In this document: piece after piece, positions 55,483-64,000 of the stretch
How positions within the stretch are numbered: the stretch's first letter is position 1
How the letters are laid out: the number at the start of each line of letters is the position of its first letter
Origin: DASPPM01 sp052143835
GTDB taxonomy: Bacteria > Pseudomonadota > Alphaproteobacteria > JACZXZ01
Reading direction: 5' to 3'
Length of the DNA: 64,000 nucleotides
Assembly (NCBI GenBank): GCA_052143835.1
Contig: JBKQRV010000005.1
Location: 1 to 64,000, forward strand
Translations under genes and position numbers: made by a program
The notes under the pieces: generated by a model
Told to the model about the DNA's origin: nothing
What the model saw: only the letters and a program-made list of their open reading frames with translations
Database searches by the model: none

Positions 55483-55619
55483 GATTGGGGCGGTCCCAAA
55501 CCAAGGGATACCGCCCCGCACCCGAGCCTCTGCAGAGGCCCTACCCCGCCCTGTGCACAACTGCGTCAGCGGGGGTCTCGACAGAATCGCCAGGCGAGAG
55601 TCTGGCGATTCTTATTTCT
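55483..55619 (+). ncRNA. Candidate structured small RNA, about 137 nt
   Basis: Four consecutive stems lie between a promoter and a terminator. H1: GGGGCGGTCCC/GGGATACCGCCCC (55487-55517, one 2-base bulge). H2: GCCTC-TGCA-GAGGC (55526-55539). H3: CCCCGC/GCGGGG (55544-55574) with a 19-base loop containing GTGCAC. H4: an 11-bp perfect stem AGAATCGCCAG/CTGGCGATTCT (55583-55612) followed by TATTTCT. The region has no plausible ORF on either strand. I do not recognise it as 6S, tmRNA, RNase P, SRP or a known riboswitch. Confidence 0.6.
55583..55619 (+). terminator. Intrinsic terminator of the small RNA
   Basis: A perfect 11-bp stem with an 8-base loop, followed by TATTTCT on the plus strand. On the minus strand no T run follows the stem, so it mainly serves the plus-strand transcript, although the hypothetical gene ending at 55638 also runs into it. 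Confidence 0.75.
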
Positions 55620-55637
55620 ACCAAATTCCATTCCCCC

Positions 55638-56126
55638 TTACTTGTACCAGTCCACGAGCCCGAACAAATCATTCGGAAGCCTAGCAAAGGTCTGCGTGTT
55701 CTTGCTGAGTGACACTTGAAGACCGCGCTTCTGGTTCTCCACATCCTTGCTAGGGAACATAAATCCGCCTCTCGACAAGCCGTCATGGATCTCCTCAGCG
55801 GACGCCGGTCCAAGACCAGCGAGTTTTCGCATCTCAAGGAATTTCCGCACAGCCCCCGCCAGAGTAGATTGGTAGAATTGATCGGGCGAGATCGGCATCT
55901 TGCCAACAGCGGCCGTAAGCTTTGAAAGCACCGTAACTAGGGGGAATTCTCGAGGAGCAGCGACAGGCTCATCGTCCGCGAACATTGGTTCCCTGCCCGC
56001 GAGCACGCAGGCCTGGTTGACGAATGATCGCAGCTTATCCCTCTCGGCCAGCATGGGAGCAAGCTGCGAGTCTAGCTCTGAAAGTTTCGCGAGCGCCTTC
56101 TCGATGATGTCGGGCTCACCAGTCAT
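55638..56126 (-). CDS. Hypothetical protein with coiled coil and winged-helix-like C-terminus
   Basis: The 162-residue protein has a predicted coiled coil at the N-terminus (IIEKALAKLSELDSQLAPML), a short linker, then a C-terminal segment of about 70 residues (AVRKFLEMRKLAGLGPASAEE, LQVSLSKNTQTFARL, FGLVDWY) that resembles HARE-HTH-like winged helices used for nucleic-acid binding. AT-richer than core genes. The start ATG has no ribosome-binding site, and a possible -10 TGATAT lies just upstream, so a leaderless transcript is possible. Function unknown. Confidence 0.65.
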   Translation of the reverse strand: MTGEPDIIEKALAKLSELDSQLAPMLAERDKLRSFVNQACVLAGREPMFADDEPVAAPREFPLVTVLSKLTAAVGKMPISPDQFYQSTLAGAVRKFLEMRKLAGLGPASAEEIHDGLSRGGFMFPSKDVENQKRGLQVSLSKNTQTFARLPNDLFGLVDWYK

Positions 56127-56546
56127 GCAATATCCATATCAGAAGTGGGTCGGTGAGCGCAAGCACGTTCGTGCGGTGTTTTGACGACATTATCTCTCTT
56201 TTATGTAACTAATTGATTTTACGATAATTATTTTGTATGATGTTCCCAACGGCCTGAGCCGAAGATGCCATGTTATTTGTTCAACGTGGGCACTTGCATC
56301 GCGACTCGGTGTTTTTCAAGGCATTGCTACGCACGGAAGGGACTAGCGACCAGGTTTTAACCCGGTCGACAGTGCTTGGCCCCGGTCCGACTTTCCCCTT
56401 GCGGATGAAAACGAAAGCTGCCGGTCGTCGGGCGCGCTTCGCCACGCCCTGCCGCGCTTAGGATGTGAGCGCTTTGGCTTCGGAGTCTTCCTCGGCTCTA
56501 TCAGCCGTTCGATTGGTTAAGCGCTTGCCCGCGCCTTGCAGGTCCG
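56127..56546. other. Intergenic gap with an AT-rich tract
   Basis: 420 bases with no convincing gene. 56186-56250 is strongly AT-rich (TTTTATGTAACTAATTGATT and beyond) and may contain promoters for the minus-strand gene at 56126. An imperfect palindrome ACCAGGTT-TT-AACCCGGT lies near 56350. The short ORFs here are GC-biased in the wrong positions and lack ribosome-binding sites. No tRNA or terminator was recognised. Confidence 0.5.
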
Positions 56547-57635
56547 TTATCCAGCCTCGTCGCTCTCCAGGGAAAAGCAGGCTTGCTGCAGGATTTCGAC
56601 CTGAACGGCCATTCCCTGCTCGATCCCGGATGCGCCCTCCTCGCCGGTATTGGGCTGCGTTGCCTCGAGGAGTGTTCCATCCGGAAGAGCCACTTTGTAG
56701 GTAAGCGACGAGCCCAAGTAGAAGACAGAGTCGACTACACCGCCGCATCGGCCAATGCCCTCAACAGCCGGGCCACGCCGCAGGCGGACGCGTTCGGGAC
56801 GGATCAGCAAAGTGATGCTCTCGCCTGTGCGAGCTTTCTCGACAGAAATTTCCAACGTCAATGTGCCGGCCTGCACCTGCGCAAGTCCGTTCGCGATGGC
56901 GGTGACCTTGCCGTGCAGCAGATTGGAGCGTCCCATGAACTCCGCGACGAAGCGGCTACGCGGCTGCTCGTAGATATCTCTTGGCCAGCCGATCTGTTCC
57001 AGCCTGCCCCGGTTCATGATGGCGATGCGATCGGACAGCAGCATTGCCTCGGCTTGGTCATGGGTCACGAAAAGGGTGGTCAACTTCAGTTTTTTCTGCA
57101 GCGTCTTGAGCTCCTGCTGAAGATGCTCGCGAAGCTGCGGATCGAGCGCGCCGAAAGGCTCGTCGAGCAGAAGCAGCTGCGGTCGGATCACCAGGGCCCG
57201 GGCAAGCGCAACCCTCTGCTGCTGCCCGCCGGACAGCTGACGCGGATAGCTCTCGGCGAGCCCGGCAAGGCGAACCAGATCCAGCGCATCGCCAACGCGG
57301 CGGCGGCGCTCCTCCCCGGCAACGCCTCGCATTCTCAAGCCGAAAGCGACATTGTCCGCTACGCTCATATGGGGAAAGAGGGCGAAGCTCTGAAACACGA
57401 GACCAATCTCTCGCCGGTGTGGCGGAAGGCTCTCGATGTGCTTTCCATTCATCGCGATCCGCCCCTCGGACGGCCGAAGAAAGCCGGCTATGAGACGCAA
57501 GGTCGTCGTCTTGCCGCAACCGCTCGGACCCAGGAGGGTTACAAATTCGCCTTTCGCAATCGCCAAGCTTATGCCGTCGACCGCAAGAACGGGACCGAAC
57601 CGCTTTGCGACCCCCTCCAGAGAAACGGCGGTCAT
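56547..57635 (-). CDS. ABC transporter ATP-binding protein, PotA type
   Basis: The 362-residue protein has Walker A GPSGCGKTTT at 36-45, Q-loop Gln82, signature LSGGQQQR at 134-141, Walker B LLLLDEP at 154-160, the H-loop His192, and a C-terminal TOBE-type regulatory domain after about 240. It powers the importer encoded by the three genes before it. The ATG overlaps the preceding permease stop (ATGA). It is the last gene of the hyu-ABC operon. Confidence 0.95.
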   Translation of the reverse strand: MTAVSLEGVAKRFGPVLAVDGISLAIAKGEFVTLLGPSGCGKTTTLRLIAGFLRPSEGRIAMNGKHIESLPPHRREIGLVFQSFALFPHMSVADNVAFGLRMRGVAGEERRRRVGDALDLVRLAGLAESYPRQLSGGQQQRVALARALVIRPQLLLLDEPFGALDPQLREHLQQELKTLQKKLKLTTLFVTHDQAEAMLLSDRIAIMNRGRLEQIGWPRDIYEQPRSRFVAEFMGRSNLLHGKVTAIANGLAQVQAGTLTLEISVEKARTGESITLLIRPERVRLRRGPAVEGIGRCGGVVDSVFYLGSSLTYKVALPDGTLLEATQPNTGEEGASGIEQGMAVQVEILQQACFSLESDEAG

Positions 57636-58438
57636 CGCAACACCCGGCCGCCGCTCGCGACTTGGCCTCGGAACACGAGCACCGTGGTCAAGAGCGCCGT
57701 GATCATGATGGTGAGGCCGGATACCGACGCTATCGACGGGTCGAGCTGGTAGGAGAGCGAGTTGAAGATCTGGATCGGCAAGGTCAGGTGATACGTGGCG
57801 AGAAAGTAGGTGATGATGAACTCGTCGAAAGACGTAATGAAGGCGAAGATGCCGCCACCGACAAGACCCGGACGGATCATCGGCAATGTCACGTGCCAGA
57901 CAGCTCGCCATGGTGACGCACCGAGGCTGCGGGCTGCCTCCTCGGCCGAACGATCGAAGCTCGCAAGACTCGCCCCCACGGTGATCACGGCATAGGGTAT
58001 CGTGATCGTCAGATGAGCGAGCGCGAAGCCGAGGAACCGGTCGGTCAGATCGAGCCAAAGAAAGACGCGGAGCAGGCCCAAGCCCAGCACCACGCCGGGA
58101 AGGATCATGGGCGAGATTAGAACGGTGTAGATCGCACGGCGCCCCCTGAGCGGGCCTCGGTCGAGCGCCAGAGCCGCAGCGGTTCCAAACCCGAGCGAGA
58201 GCGGCGTCACGGTCACGGCGATCGCCAGGCTCAAGAGAATCGCCTGCTGCCACTCGTAGTCGCTGAAGATGTGCCGATACCAGCGCATGCCGTAACTCGC
58301 CGGCGGAAACGCCAAATAGGATTCGGCCGTGAACGATTGCATAAGCAGGACGACCAGCGGCGCAACGAGAAAGATCAGCGCCAGCGCCGTCAGGAACGAC
58401 ACCAGCCGCCCGCGGCGATACTCGGCACGCTCCATCAT
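57632..58438 (-). CDS. ABC transporter permease, PotC type
   Basis: The 268-residue inner-membrane protein has six predicted helices and the EAA loop AARSLGASPWRAVWHVTLPMIRPG. It is overlapped by 4 bases on both sides (the ATPase gene after, the other permease before), so the three are tightly coupled. Two adjacent Met codons start it. Pairs with the PotB-type permease to form the channel. Confidence 0.92.
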   Translation of the reverse strand: MMERAEYRRGRLVSFLTALALIFLVAPLVVLLMQSFTAESYLAFPPASYGMRWYRHIFSDYEWQQAILLSLAIAVTVTPLSLGFGTAAALALDRGPLRGRRAIYTVLISPMILPGVVLGLGLLRVFLWLDLTDRFLGFALAHLTITIPYAVITVGASLASFDRSAEEAARSLGASPWRAVWHVTLPMIRPGLVGGGIFAFITSFDEFIITYFLATYHLTLPIQIFNSLSYQLDPSIASVSGLTIMITALLTTVLVFRGQVASGGRVLR

Positions 58439-59325
58439 GACGGGACGCGCCCTCGCCGGCCGAGCGCATTAAGGGCGGATGCCGCCGCGCCTATGACGAA
58501 GAGCAGCACGACGGCAAGTGCCGACGCGTTCGCCCAATTGAACTGGTTGTGCACCAGGTCCGTGATTACCATCGGCACCGTCACGACGAAGTTTCCGCCC
58601 ATGATCACCGGCGTGAGATAAATGCCCATGGCAAGTATGAATACGATGGTCGAGCCAGCGATGATCCCGGGCAGGCTAAGCGGCAACGTGACTTGGAGGA
58701 AGGCGCGCCAAGCCGGGGCGCCGAGACTCATGGCGCTCTCCTCGATGCTCGGCTCTATCGCGTTTAGCGAAGCGAAGATCGGCAGGACCATGAATGAAAG
58801 GTAGACATGGACGACGGCGACCACCACGCCAAGATCGTTATACATGAGCCGGAGAGGTGCTGTGACGAGCCCCAGATCGAGCAGCGCCCGGTTGAGCAGA
58901 CCCGTGCGCCCAAGGATCAGTAGCCAAGCGACATTCCGCACGATCACGCTGGTGAGGAGCGGCGACACGATCAAGACCAGCAGCACGAGTCTCGCGCGGG
59001 GCCCCGCGCGGCGCATGGCGATGGCGACCGGATAGCCCACGATCAGGCACGCAATGGTGATCACGACCGCAAGCCGGACCGAATGCGCAAAGACCCCGAG
59101 CGTCACGCCATCCTGGAAGATCGCCCGATAATTGTCCAGCGAGAGGCCAAGCGTCGTGACGCCTGCGCGATAGGATGCGAAGCTGAAGACGATCACGATC
59201 GCGAGCGGTATCAGGAAGGTGACGACGTACAGCGTCGCGCTCGGCAGCAGCAGCCACAGCACCGACCGCGACCCTTCGCCACGATCGATCGCGTCGTCAC
59301 GTCGTTCAGCTTTGCTTCCAGGCAT
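58435..59325 (-). CDS. ABC transporter permease, PotB type
   Basis: The 296-residue inner-membrane protein has an N-terminal basic stretch, about six helices, and the EAA loop AMSLGAPAWRAFLQVTLPLSLPG. It overlaps the binding-protein gene by 20 bases and the next permease by 4. Together with the other ABC genes it forms an importer of the polyamine/opine class. Confidence 0.92.
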   Translation of the reverse strand: MPGSKAERRDDAIDRGEGSRSVLWLLLPSATLYVVTFLIPLAIVIVFSFASYRAGVTTLGLSLDNYRAIFQDGVTLGVFAHSVRLAVVITIACLIVGYPVAIAMRRAGPRARLVLLVLIVSPLLTSVIVRNVAWLLILGRTGLLNRALLDLGLVTAPLRLMYNDLGVVVAVVHVYLSFMVLPIFASLNAIEPSIEESAMSLGAPAWRAFLQVTLPLSLPGIIAGSTIVFILAMGIYLTPVIMGGNFVVTVPMVITDLVHNQFNWANASALAVVLLFVIGAAASALNALGRRGRVPS

Positions 59326-60367
59326 CCCAGCGCTGCCGCCACTCGGCGAGATGGTCGACGATCGCGGCGAAGTCCTCGGTCACCGCCTGTTTCAGAACCT
59401 CCGGGCTCGACACGACAACCCTTTTCGCGAGCTCGGGCGGGTACTTCACCAGCTTATTTGGCGAAGCGTAGTAGAGTTTTTCGGCGAGCTCACGCTGCGG
59501 CGCCTCGTTGCAGATGAAATTGATCCATTCTTTGGCGAGGCCTGGATTGCGCGCGCCCTTCGGGATGCAATAGGGGTCGTAACGCACGAAGAAGCCCTCC
59601 TTCGGTACCACGAAGTCGAGGGGGACGCCCTGATCCTTGAGCGTGAAGACGCGGCCGTTCCACAGCGGCGTCATCCAGACTTCCCCGGTGCGCAGAAGCT
59701 GCTCCGCTTGGGCGCCGGTCGTCCACAGCGTGAGGAGGTTCGGCTTGAGATCGCCAAGGTGCTTGAAGGTCGCGTCATCAACGGGCGTTGGCTTGCCGGT
59801 AAAGGTCAGATTGACCATCTGCAAGGCCTGCTCGAACAGCGCCTCGTTCAGGGCAACCTTGCTCTTATAAGCCGGATTCCACAGATCACGCCAGCTCGTC
59901 GGCGGCGTCTTGATCTTCTCCGTGTTGTAAGCGAGCCCATAGCACCAAATGATCAGGCCCGGTCCGTTGTCCGTGATGAACTGCGGATAGAGATTCGCAT
60001 ATTCCGACATTTCACCGCGGTCGATCGTCTGCAGCATGTTGTTGCGCGTCGCGAACACGTGGTCGGTCAGTTGCATCGGGATGACGTCGGCGTCGGGCCT
60101 GCCCGCGTCTATTTCAGCCTTGATCTTGGCCATGGGCGGAGAGCTGCCCGTCATGGTGATGGTATCGATGGTGACGCCATTCTTCTTGGCGAATGGCGCG
60201 ATCCAGAGGTCCTTGACGGCCTGGCCGAGTACGCCGTCGAAATTGTAGACGACAAGTCGCTTGTCCTCGGCGGCGCCTGCACGTTTGATGAAAGGCAGCG
60301 CCAAGGCAGCCGTTGCGGCGCTCGCTGATACGAGGACCCTGCGGCGAGTGACACCTGCTCGATCCAT
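59306..60367 (-). CDS. Polyamine/opine-type ABC substrate-binding protein (Tat-exported)
   Basis: The 353-residue protein has a twin-arginine signal (VTRRRVLVSASAATAALALP), then KRLVVYNFDGVLGQAVKDLW. It is of the PotD/PotF-like class. GGAGGA precedes the ATG at 60367. It lies between hyuB and the permease genes, so the ligand is probably a cyclic imide, hydantoin, oxoproline or a related compound handled by the HyuAB enzyme. This is inferred from context only. Confidence 0.88.
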   Translation of the reverse strand: MDRAGVTRRRVLVSASAATAALALPFIKRAGAAEDKRLVVYNFDGVLGQAVKDLWIAPFAKKNGVTIDTITMTGSSPPMAKIKAEIDAGRPDADVIPMQLTDHVFATRNNMLQTIDRGEMSEYANLYPQFITDNGPGLIIWCYGLAYNTEKIKTPPTSWRDLWNPAYKSKVALNEALFEQALQMVNLTFTGKPTPVDDATFKHLGDLKPNLLTLWTTGAQAEQLLRTGEVWMTPLWNGRVFTLKDQGVPLDFVVPKEGFFVRYDPYCIPKGARNPGLAKEWINFICNEAPQRELAEKLYYASPNKLVKYPPELAKRVVVSSPEVLKQAVTEDFAAIVDHLAEWRQRWDAWKQS

Positions 60368-60408
60368 GTCTTCCTCCCTTGTTTCGTTTTTGCTTTCCGC
60401 TCGTCGTA

Positions 60409-62025
60409 TCATCTAACGCTCCCCCAGCCGCCGCCACCCGGCGTTTCAACCACGACAACCTCCTGGTCGTTAAGCGTCAGTGTCACCTTTCCCGGCTGTG
60501 GATGACGGGTTCCGCTCTTGTCGAGCACGTAGTTTCTACCTGGAAGTCCGTCGCTACCACCCCCCAGCCCATACGGCGCCAAACGCCTGCGATCAGATTG
60601 GAGCGAGACCCGCGCCTCATGTCCAAGTATTCGTATGGCCCGGACAATGCCATGGCCGCCGCGATGGCGCCCGGCGCCGCCGGAGCCTTCACGGAGCTCG
60701 TAGCGCTCAATCCTGAGCGGGTATGTGACCTCGAGCGCCTCGATCGGTGTGTTCATCGTATTCGTCATGTTGCACTGGATACCGTCTTGACCGGGCCCCA
60801 TGGGGCGGCCGCCTTGCCCGCCGCCGATCGTCTCGACATAGGTATACGGACGACCGTTGCGCGGATCTCGCCCGCCGATGCCGATGAGGTTCATCGTCCC
60901 TTGGCTCGCGGCCGGCACCCGCTCGGGCGCAAGAGAAGCGAATGCCCGGAGCACCACGTCGACGACGCGTTGGGTCGTCTCGGTATTGCCCGCACAGACC
61001 GCCGCAGGCGGCCGAGCGTTCAGCACGCTGCCCTCGGGAATACGGATATCGAGAGCCCGGAAGGTGCCCGCATTCACCGGGATGCTCGGATCAGTGAGAA
61101 TCTTGACCGCAAAGAAAACCGCGGAGTGGGTCATCGGCGCGACGGCGTTGATGTTGCCGGCGCACTGCGGTGCCGAGCCGGCAAAGTCGAGCACCATGCC
61201 GTCTCGGTCGAGCGTGACGGCAACCTTGATCGGCACGGGCTCCTCCGAGGTGCCGTCGTCATCGAGCGCATCTTCGGCGCGATAGGTACCCCTGGGAAGG
61301 TCGGCGAGCCGCTTGCGCATGCGGCGCTCGGCATAGTCAAGAATCTCGGCAAATCCCCGAGTGAGCGACGCCGCTCCGTAGACCTGCGCGAGTTCCTTGA
61401 GGCGACGCTCGCCCACGCGCAAGGCGGCGACCTGGGCGTTGAGGTCCCCGCGTCGCTCCTCGGCCGTCCGAACATTTGCGAGGATGAGCCGCAACACGTC
61501 TTCGACGAGCACGCCTCGGCGGTAAAGCTTGATCGCGGGAATAACAAGGCCTTCCTGATACACCTCGCGGGAATTCCCCGGCATCGAGCCAGGTTCCATG
61601 CCGCCCACATCGGCGTGATGAGCGCGGGTGGCCACATAGCCTATCAAGCGTTCCCCGAGATGGACGGGTGCGATCAGCGTCACGTCGGGAAGGTGCGCGC
61701 CGCCAATGAAGGGATCGTTGACAATGATGATGTCCGCCGGCTCAAGGACATCGACGGTTTTCATCGTGACTCCGATGGCACTCAGCATCGAGCCGAGATG
61801 CACAGGCACATGTTCGGCCTGGGCCACGAGGCGAGCATCGGCGTCGAACACGGCGCAGGACGCGTCCATCCGTTCCTTGATGTTGGGCGAGAACGCGGTG
61901 AGCCGCAACACCGCGCCCATCTCGTCGGCAGTGGCTTCGAGCGCATTGCGCAATACCTCGAGCGTGACAGCATCGATCTCGTCGTTGTGCACGGGAGGCG
62001 CTGCACGAGCCGAGGTCTCATTCAT
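60409..62025 (-). CDS. hyuB: Hydantoinase/5-oxoprolinase subunit B
   Basis: The 538-residue protein has the HyuB family signatures: LEVLRNALEATADEMGAVL near the N-terminus, DPFIGGAHLPDV, HHADVGG, and the C-terminal VETPGGGGWG. With HyuA it opens N-methylhydantoin or 5-oxoproline rings with ATP. The ATG at 62025 overlaps the hyuA stop by 8 bases. An upstream frame start was rejected because it falls inside hyuA. Confidence 0.92.
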   Translation of the reverse strand: MNETSARAAPPVHNDEIDAVTLEVLRNALEATADEMGAVLRLTAFSPNIKERMDASCAVFDADARLVAQAEHVPVHLGSMLSAIGVTMKTVDVLEPADIIIVNDPFIGGAHLPDVTLIAPVHLGERLIGYVATRAHHADVGGMEPGSMPGNSREVYQEGLVIPAIKLYRRGVLVEDVLRLILANVRTAEERRGDLNAQVAALRVGERRLKELAQVYGAASLTRGFAEILDYAERRMRKRLADLPRGTYRAEDALDDDGTSEEPVPIKVAVTLDRDGMVLDFAGSAPQCAGNINAVAPMTHSAVFFAVKILTDPSIPVNAGTFRALDIRIPEGSVLNARPPAAVCAGNTETTQRVVDVVLRAFASLAPERVPAASQGTMNLIGIGGRDPRNGRPYTYVETIGGGQGGRPMGPGQDGIQCNMTNTMNTPIEALEVTYPLRIERYELREGSGGAGRHRGGHGIVRAIRILGHEARVSLQSDRRRLAPYGLGGGSDGLPGRNYVLDKSGTRHPQPGKVTLTLNDQEVVVVETPGGGGWGSVR

Positions 62026-64000
62026 GGCCGACCTCGACGATAATGCTGCCAACCGAATCAATGCGCGCTCGATCGCCCGGATACAGCACCGTTGTGGCCG
62101 AGATCTCCTCGATCACCGTGGGCCCGGCGAGCTCATTGCCCGCCAAAAGCGCCTCGCGTCGCCAGACCGGGCACGCGAACCAGCTGCCAGCTTCCGTCGC
62201 CGCCCCTTCAAAGAAGATGCGGCGCTCGCCAACGCGCGCCGCATCGGGCGGCGAGGCGCAGCCGGATTGGGGGCGCGGCAAGTGCGGCGCGGTAATGAGA
62301 CCGACCGCCACCACACGGAAATTGACCACTTCGATCGGCGCCCGCTCATCCGCATGGCCGAAGCGACGGCGATGCTCCGCGTGGAAGGCCGCGGGCATGC
62401 GCGCCCAAGACCCTCCATCAGGCGACGGGAGCGGCACGGCCAGCTCGTAGCTCTGGCCAACGTAGCGCATCTCTACCGAGACCTCGACCCGCTGCCGTTG
62501 AGGTGGGATATCGTCGGCCGCGAGCAGGTTCCGCGCACGAGCTTGCATGTGCGACAGGATGCCTTTGAGCCGCGCCGCATCGAAATCCTCGTGCCGCCCC
62601 AGGTGCGTCTCGATCAGATCGTGCCGCAGGTCCGAGACCAACATACCCAGCGCACAGAGAATTCCAGGCGTAGGCGGAACCAGCAGACGCGGGATGCCAA
62701 GGCTCCGCGCCAGAGGAGAGCCGTGCATCGGTCCGGCGCCGCCGAAGGGTACAAGGGTAAGCTCACGCGGATCATGGCCGCGCTCGACCGAGACCACCCG
62801 GATCCCCCTGCTCATATTCGCGTGAGCTACCTTGAGGACCCCGGCCGCTGCGGAGATCACGTCGAGGCCGAGAGAATCCGCGACGCATTTGGCGACCGCC
62901 TGCCGCGCCGCCTCGACGTCGAGCGTGAGATCGCCGCCGAGCCGGGTTTCCGGTCCCAACCTGCCCAGCACCAGATTGGCATCGGTCACGGTCGGCTGCC
63001 TTCCACCGCGCCGGTAGCACGCCGGGCCGGGCACCGCCTCGGCACTCATCGGGCCGACGCGCAGCGCACCACCCTCGTCGATCCAGGCGATGGAGCCGCC
63101 GCCCGCGCCGATCGCATTTATGTCGATGACAGGCACGCGCACCGGAATGCCCGCAAGGCTCGCCTGACTCGTCACCTCCGGCTTGCCGCGCAGCACCAAG
63201 CTGATGTCGGTGCTGGTGCCGCCCATATCCATGGTGATGATGTCGCGGGCTCCGCAGAGTGCGGCTACATACGCACTAGCGACGACCCCGCCCGCGGGTC
63301 CGGAAAGCACCGTATGGACGGGCTTTTCCCGCGCCGACTCGAGGCTCATCAACCCGCCCGAGCCCTCCATCACCATGATCGGTCGGCCTTTCGGCAGGGC
63401 CAAGCCCTCGGGCGCCGAAAGCAACTCGGTAAGCGATCCGAGGTACCGCTCCATGATCGGCACCAGATACGCGTTGAGGACGGCTGTGCTCGCCCGCTCG
63501 TATTCGCGGTATTCGGCGAGGATATCGGTCGAGGCGCAGATCACCAATCCCGGCAAGGCGCGTGCGAGAATCTCCTTCGCCCGGCGCTCATGGCTTGGAT
63601 TGCCATAAGCATGCAAGAAACATATGGCGGCGGCGCGCGCGCCGCTTGCGCCTATTGCCGCAGCGATCCTGCCGAGCTCCGACTCGTCGAGCGGCGCGAC
63701 CTCGCGGCCATCGGCATCGATGCGACCGCCAACCGCATAGCAATCTTCGCGAGAGACGAGCGGCGCGACCCGCGTTTTCGCGATGTCGTACAGGCTCGGC
63801 CGGTTCTGCCGACCGATCAGCAGAATGTCGCGAAAGCCCGCATTCGTGACAAAGGCGATGCGACCTCCCGTGCGCTGGATTACCGCATTCGTCGCGGTCG
63901 TCATGCCGTGGCCGACATACGCCACGTCCTCTCCGCTGCGGGACTGGAGTGCGAGGGCGCGCTTGAGACCCTCGACGGTGCCATGCGCGCGATTGTCGGG
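62018..64000 (-). CDS. hyuA: Hydantoinase/5-oxoprolinase subunit A (5' end outside window)
   Basis: About 660 residues are visible of an expected total near 690-700. The N-terminal part shows GHGMTTATNAVIQRTGGRIAF, and later ITMDMGGTSTDISLV (the ATPase phosphate loop of the acetate-kinase/Hsp70-like fold), GGSIAWID and FGGAGPMHG. The reading frame continues past 63925 to the window edge, so a GTG there is not the start. First visible gene of the hyuA-hyuB-ABC operon; its promoter lies outside. Confidence 0.93.
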   Translation of the reverse strand, partial: PDNRAHGTVEGLKRALALQSRSGEDVAYVGHGMTTATNAVIQRTGGRIAFVTNAGFRDILLIGRQNRPSLYDIAKTRVAPLVSREDCYAVGGRIDADGREVAPLDESELGRIAAAIGASGARAAAICFLHAYGNPSHERRAKEILARALPGLVICASTDILAEYREYERASTAVLNAYLVPIMERYLGSLTELLSAPEGLALPKGRPIMVMEGSGGLMSLESAREKPVHTVLSGPAGGVVASAYVAALCGARDIITMDMGGTSTDISLVLRGKPEVTSQASLAGIPVRVPVIDINAIGAGGGSIAWIDEGGALRVGPMSAEAVPGPACYRRGGRQPTVTDANLVLGRLGPETRLGGDLTLDVEAARQAVAKCVADSLGLDVISAAAGVLKVAHANMSRGIRVVSVERGHDPRELTLVPFGGAGPMHGSPLARSLGIPRLLVPPTPGILCALGMLVSDLRHDLIETHLGRHEDFDAARLKGILSHMQARARNLLAADDIPPQRQRVEVSVEMRYVGQSYELAVPLPSPDGGSWARMPAAFHAEHRRRFGHADERAPIEVVNFRVVAVGLITAPHLPRPQSGCASPPDAARVGERRIFFEGAATEAGSWFACPVWRREALLAGNELAGPTVIEEISATTVLYPGDRARIDSVGSIIVEVGHE

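Noticed and set aside
56270..56461. 63-residue plus-strand ORF upstream of the ABC ATPase
   Set aside because: Basic, low-complexity translation, no ribosome-binding site, unrelated to neighbours.

Overview
The window is a GC-rich chromosomal segment of an alphaproteobacterium, most likely in or near the Rhodospirillales. This rests on gene content and order rather than any marker gene: groES-groEL behind a CIRCE operator, ntrBC and ntrYX with hfq-hflX, a fused ispDF followed by pgpA and cinA, ratA-lipA-lpd-pdhCBA-ftsB-eno-kdsA-pyrG-secG-tpiA, ppiD-trpE, trpGDC-moaC-moeA-lexA, and a GTTC-N7-GTTC SOS box. No rRNA, tRNA or CRISPR array was seen.

Layout. 0.0-0.8 kb: groEL (cut by the window edge) and groES with promoter and operator. 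0.9-13.2 kb: a periplasmic serine protease, then the nitrogen and RNA regulators (hflX, hfq, a HAD phosphatase, a D-amino acid transaminase, ntrX, ntrY, ntrC, ntrB). ntrYX and ntrBC are separated by a Sel1-repeat protein and a small alpha/beta-barrel protein. 13.3-20.6 kb: an agmatinase-like enzyme, OsmC, a CcsA-like membrane protein, ispDF-pgpA-cinA, and a c-di-GMP protein split at its GGDEF/EAL junction. 20.8-34 kb: a long minus-strand run of lipoate, pyruvate dehydrogenase, glycolysis, KDO, CTP and Sec genes. 34-38 kb: a polysaccharide deacetylase and a polyamine-type ABC importer with no ATPase gene. 38-41.6 kb: ppiD and trpE.

41.7-45.8 kb is an accessory block between trpE and trpG. It holds a PD-(D/E)XK-like nuclease, a ParDE pair with its own promoter and operator, a HEPN/MNT pair, a YibQ-type deacetylase and an orphan CueR-type copper sensor. 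46-53.3 kb is conserved again: trpGDC, moaC, moeA, lexA and comEC. 53.4-56.5 kb is a second, AT-richer accessory patch. It contains a 139-bp element with terminal inverted repeats, a RelA/SpoT-domain alarmone synthetase, a convergent 57-residue ORF, a small structured RNA with its own promoter and intrinsic terminator, and a winged-helix-like hypothetical protein. 56.5-64 kb is one minus-strand operon: hydantoinase/oxoprolinase subunits A and B, then a complete four-gene ABC importer.

The best candidates for something undescribed are the structured RNA at about 55.48-55.62 kb together with the alarmone synthetase beside it, and the trpE-trpG accessory block with its untyped nuclease-like protein.
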